A stretch of 32,961 nucleotides of DNA. Source: Bacteroidota bacterium (GTDB lineage Bacteria > Bacteroidota > Bacteroidia > NS11-12g > UBA955). This document shows, in pieces, positions 31,668 to 32,961 of the stretch (position 1 is the stretch's first letter; each line of letters opens with the position of its first letter). The notes under the pieces were generated by a model. That model saw only the letters and a list, made by a program, of their open reading frames with translations. It was not told the DNA's origin and did no database searches. The stretch spans positions 1 to 32,961 of the forward strand of contig JAIXYV010000043.1 of the NCBI GenBank assembly GCA_027490055.1, in the 5' to 3' direction. The translations under genes were made by a program, and so were the position numbers.

Positions 31668-31910
31668 ATGAAATCACCATTTAACAGAATCCTCTATGTC
31701 GGATTCGTACTTTTGGGTATCTATCAAGCCGCAGTGAGTAAAGATTATATGCAGGCTGCCGCCTCTTTAGGCATAGCGATGGCCTTTGATCCTTTTAATC
31801 AGGAACAAAAATGGCAAGACAGACCAATATGGCAGAAAGCAGTTTTGATCATACATCTGGCACTTGTTGCCGCCATGTTCGGATTTGGCATCGGACTAAA
31901 CGATAAATAA
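31668..31910 (+). CDS. Small two-helix membrane protein, unknown function
   Basis: 80 residues with two hydrophobic segments (about 8-22 and 58-77). Between them lies a soluble stretch with FDPFNQEQKWQDRPIWQKA. Similar short proteins with this DPFN...W...P.WQK core occur widely in Bacteroidota in my experience, but I cannot name the family. The coding frame is clean, has a conserved-looking core, and is preceded by a -7-like box. The next gene begins 21 bp downstream with its own -7-like box, so the two could be either co-transcribed or separate. Confidence 0.75.
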   Translation: MKSPFNRILYVGFVLLGIYQAAVSKDYMQAAASLGIAMAFDPFNQEQKWQDRPIWQKAVLIIHLALVAAMFGFGIGLNDK

Positions 31911-31914
31911 TTGA

Positions 31915-31922
31915 TATATTCG
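31915..31922 (+). promoter_or_regulatory. Putative -7 box of the truncated hydrolase gene
   Basis: TATATTCG, identical to the variant box in front of the PlsC-like gene (26449-26456), nine bases before the ATG at 31932. Confidence 0.35.
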
Positions 31923-31931
31923 TTCCGATAA

Positions 31932-32961
31932 ATGATGAATATAAAGATTTTACTGTACCCACTTTGCTTTGTATGCTTGTTAGTATCTGATGCTTTGTAT
32001 GCTCAAGAAACAGCAGGCAATTACATTGCTGACAAAAAAACCGGCACTAAAGTTTGGTTCAAACATAATTTTGAAGAAGATAGTGTGACCTGGTCGGGCG
32101 ACACCAAAAAAGGGCTGGCAGACGGCTATGGCTCTATGATTGGTTTTACCAAAGGCAAGGCAAGCAGCAGTTATATTGGGTTTATGTCTGAAGGCAAGCC
32201 CAATGGCAATGGTAGTTTTACCTTTTGGGGTGATAGAAAACTGGAAGGTTATTTCAAAGATGGTGAGCCCCTATTTTTAGAAGAATCACTTCGAAAAAAA
32301 CTGGAGAAAAACATCGTTTCTGAAATTGATTCTTTCGTCACTTACGTGGGCGATAATGCAAAGATACAATTGTACTACCATGCCATCATTCCAGATAAAA
32401 CCATTAAAGGTGTAGTGGTTTTAATGCCCAGCACCTGGGAAACTACCGAACATGTTCTCAGTAGCATGAGTGCCTTTTGCTCTATGGCCCACAACAACCA
32501 ATTGGCCATCATAGTACCATCTATCAACCAAAGATTGACTTTAACCAATCATTCTATACAACTCATGAATACGATGTTTGCTCATTCCATCAAACATTAT
32601 AAACTTCCAAAAGATAAATTTGTTATTGGTGGTTTTTCTATGGGCGGCATTTTCAGTATGCGTTATACAGAGCTTTCAATTGAGCAACCTGAAGCTACAA
32701 GTATCCATCCGCTTGCTGTATTCAATTGCGATGGTCCCTGCGACCTGGCCAACATTTACAACAACTTTAAAAGAAAACAATTTAAAAACCCCGGTCAAGG
32801 TGAGCCTTTTTATGGCATGAGAGAATTGGAATATTACTGTGGCGGATCACCAGATACAGCTGCCGCTAACTATCAGTATTACTCACCTTTTACTTTTGCT
32901 GACCCCAAGGGCGGAAATGCGCAATATTTACTGAATATTCCTATTAGAATTTATGGCGATG
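31932..32961 (+). CDS. Secreted MORN-like repeat / alpha-beta hydrolase fusion (partial, 3' end outside window)
   Basis: The frame runs from the ATG at 31932 (or 31935) without a stop to the window edge, giving at least 343 residues. A signal peptide ending near YAQ opens the protein. Residues about 40-120 carry MORN-like repeats (GLADGYGSMIGF, GKPNGNGSFTFWGD, LEGYFKDGEP). From about 135 an alpha/beta hydrolase begins (KGVVVLMPSTWE), with the nucleophile elbow GGFSMGG near residue 240 placing the catalytic serine, and FNCDGPCDLANIY following. The acid and histidine of the triad should lie beyond the end or near it. Substrate unknown. It is partial only because the window ends. Confidence 0.8.
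   Translation, partial: MMNIKILLYPLCFVCLLVSDALYAQETAGNYIADKKTGTKVWFKHNFEEDSVTWSGDTKKGLADGYGSMIGFTKGKASSSYIGFMSEGKPNGNGSFTFWGDRKLEGYFKDGEPLFLEESLRKKLEKNIVSEIDSFVTYVGDNAKIQLYYHAIIPDKTIKGVVVLMPSTWETTEHVLSSMSAFCSMAHNNQLAIIVPSINQRLTLTNHSIQLMNTMFAHSIKHYKLPKDKFVIGGFSMGGIFSMRYTELSIEQPEATSIHPLAVFNCDGPCDLANIYNNFKRKQFKNPGQGEPFYGMRELEYYCGGSPDTAAANYQYYSPFTFADPKGGNAQYLLNIPIRIYGD

Overview
The window is chromosomal DNA from a member of the Bacteroidota. Evidence: the housekeeping promoters have the Bacteroidota form (TAnnTTTG at -7, sometimes TTTG or TTG at -33); Shine-Dalgarno sequences are largely absent; one protein ends in a type IX secretion (Por_secre_tail-like) sorting domain; many secreted proteins are large and lineage-specific; and there is a PlsC-type/GNAT acyltransferase pair resembling the glycine-lipid (GlsA/GlsB) genes of Bacteroides. 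I cannot place it below phylum. No phage, transposase, integrase or CRISPR array is visible. The right-hand part (about 28.8-31.5 kb) looks more accessory than the rest.

Layout. 1-8 kb: pruA (proline catabolism), an AT-rich non-coding gap, free methionine-R-sulfoxide reductase, a 1160-residue secreted MORN-like repeat protein on the minus strand, der (ribosome assembly GTPase) and msrB. 8-13.3 kb: a sodium:solute symporter, an L,D-transpeptidase-like protein, a small membrane protein with prmC (minus strand), and the ribD-yigZ operon. 13.3-21.4 kb: an 803-residue exported protein coupled to ribD-yigZ, a T9SS cargo protein, a TolC/membrane-fusion-protein pair without an inner-membrane pump, and a CrtI-like oxidoreductase. 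21.4-28.3 kb: a PrsW-like intramembrane protease with an extra C-terminal domain, a membrane-anchored VWA protein translationally coupled to a radical SAM/SPASM-like enzyme, 3-hydroxyanthranilate dioxygenase, and the PlsC/GNAT lipid pair. 28.4-33 kb: tRNA-Asn(GTT) with its own promoter and terminator, a degenerate intergenic repeat cluster, then small genes (DUF5946, SOUL haem-binding, Crp/Fnr, DUF4260, an 80-residue membrane protein) and a MORN-like/alpha-beta hydrolase fusion cut off by the window end.

Two organisational themes stand out. First, at many genes the -7 box lies only 4-5 nt before the start codon, so the mRNAs should be leaderless or nearly so; for ribD this points to a non-ATG (ATA) start. 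Second, all five convergent gene pairs meet within -4 to +3 bp, and three of them share one TTAA as stop codon on both strands, leaving no room for ordinary terminators between them. No single clearly new multi-gene system is proven; the best candidates are the VWA-radical SAM pair, the PrsW C-terminal domain, and the large exported repeat proteins.
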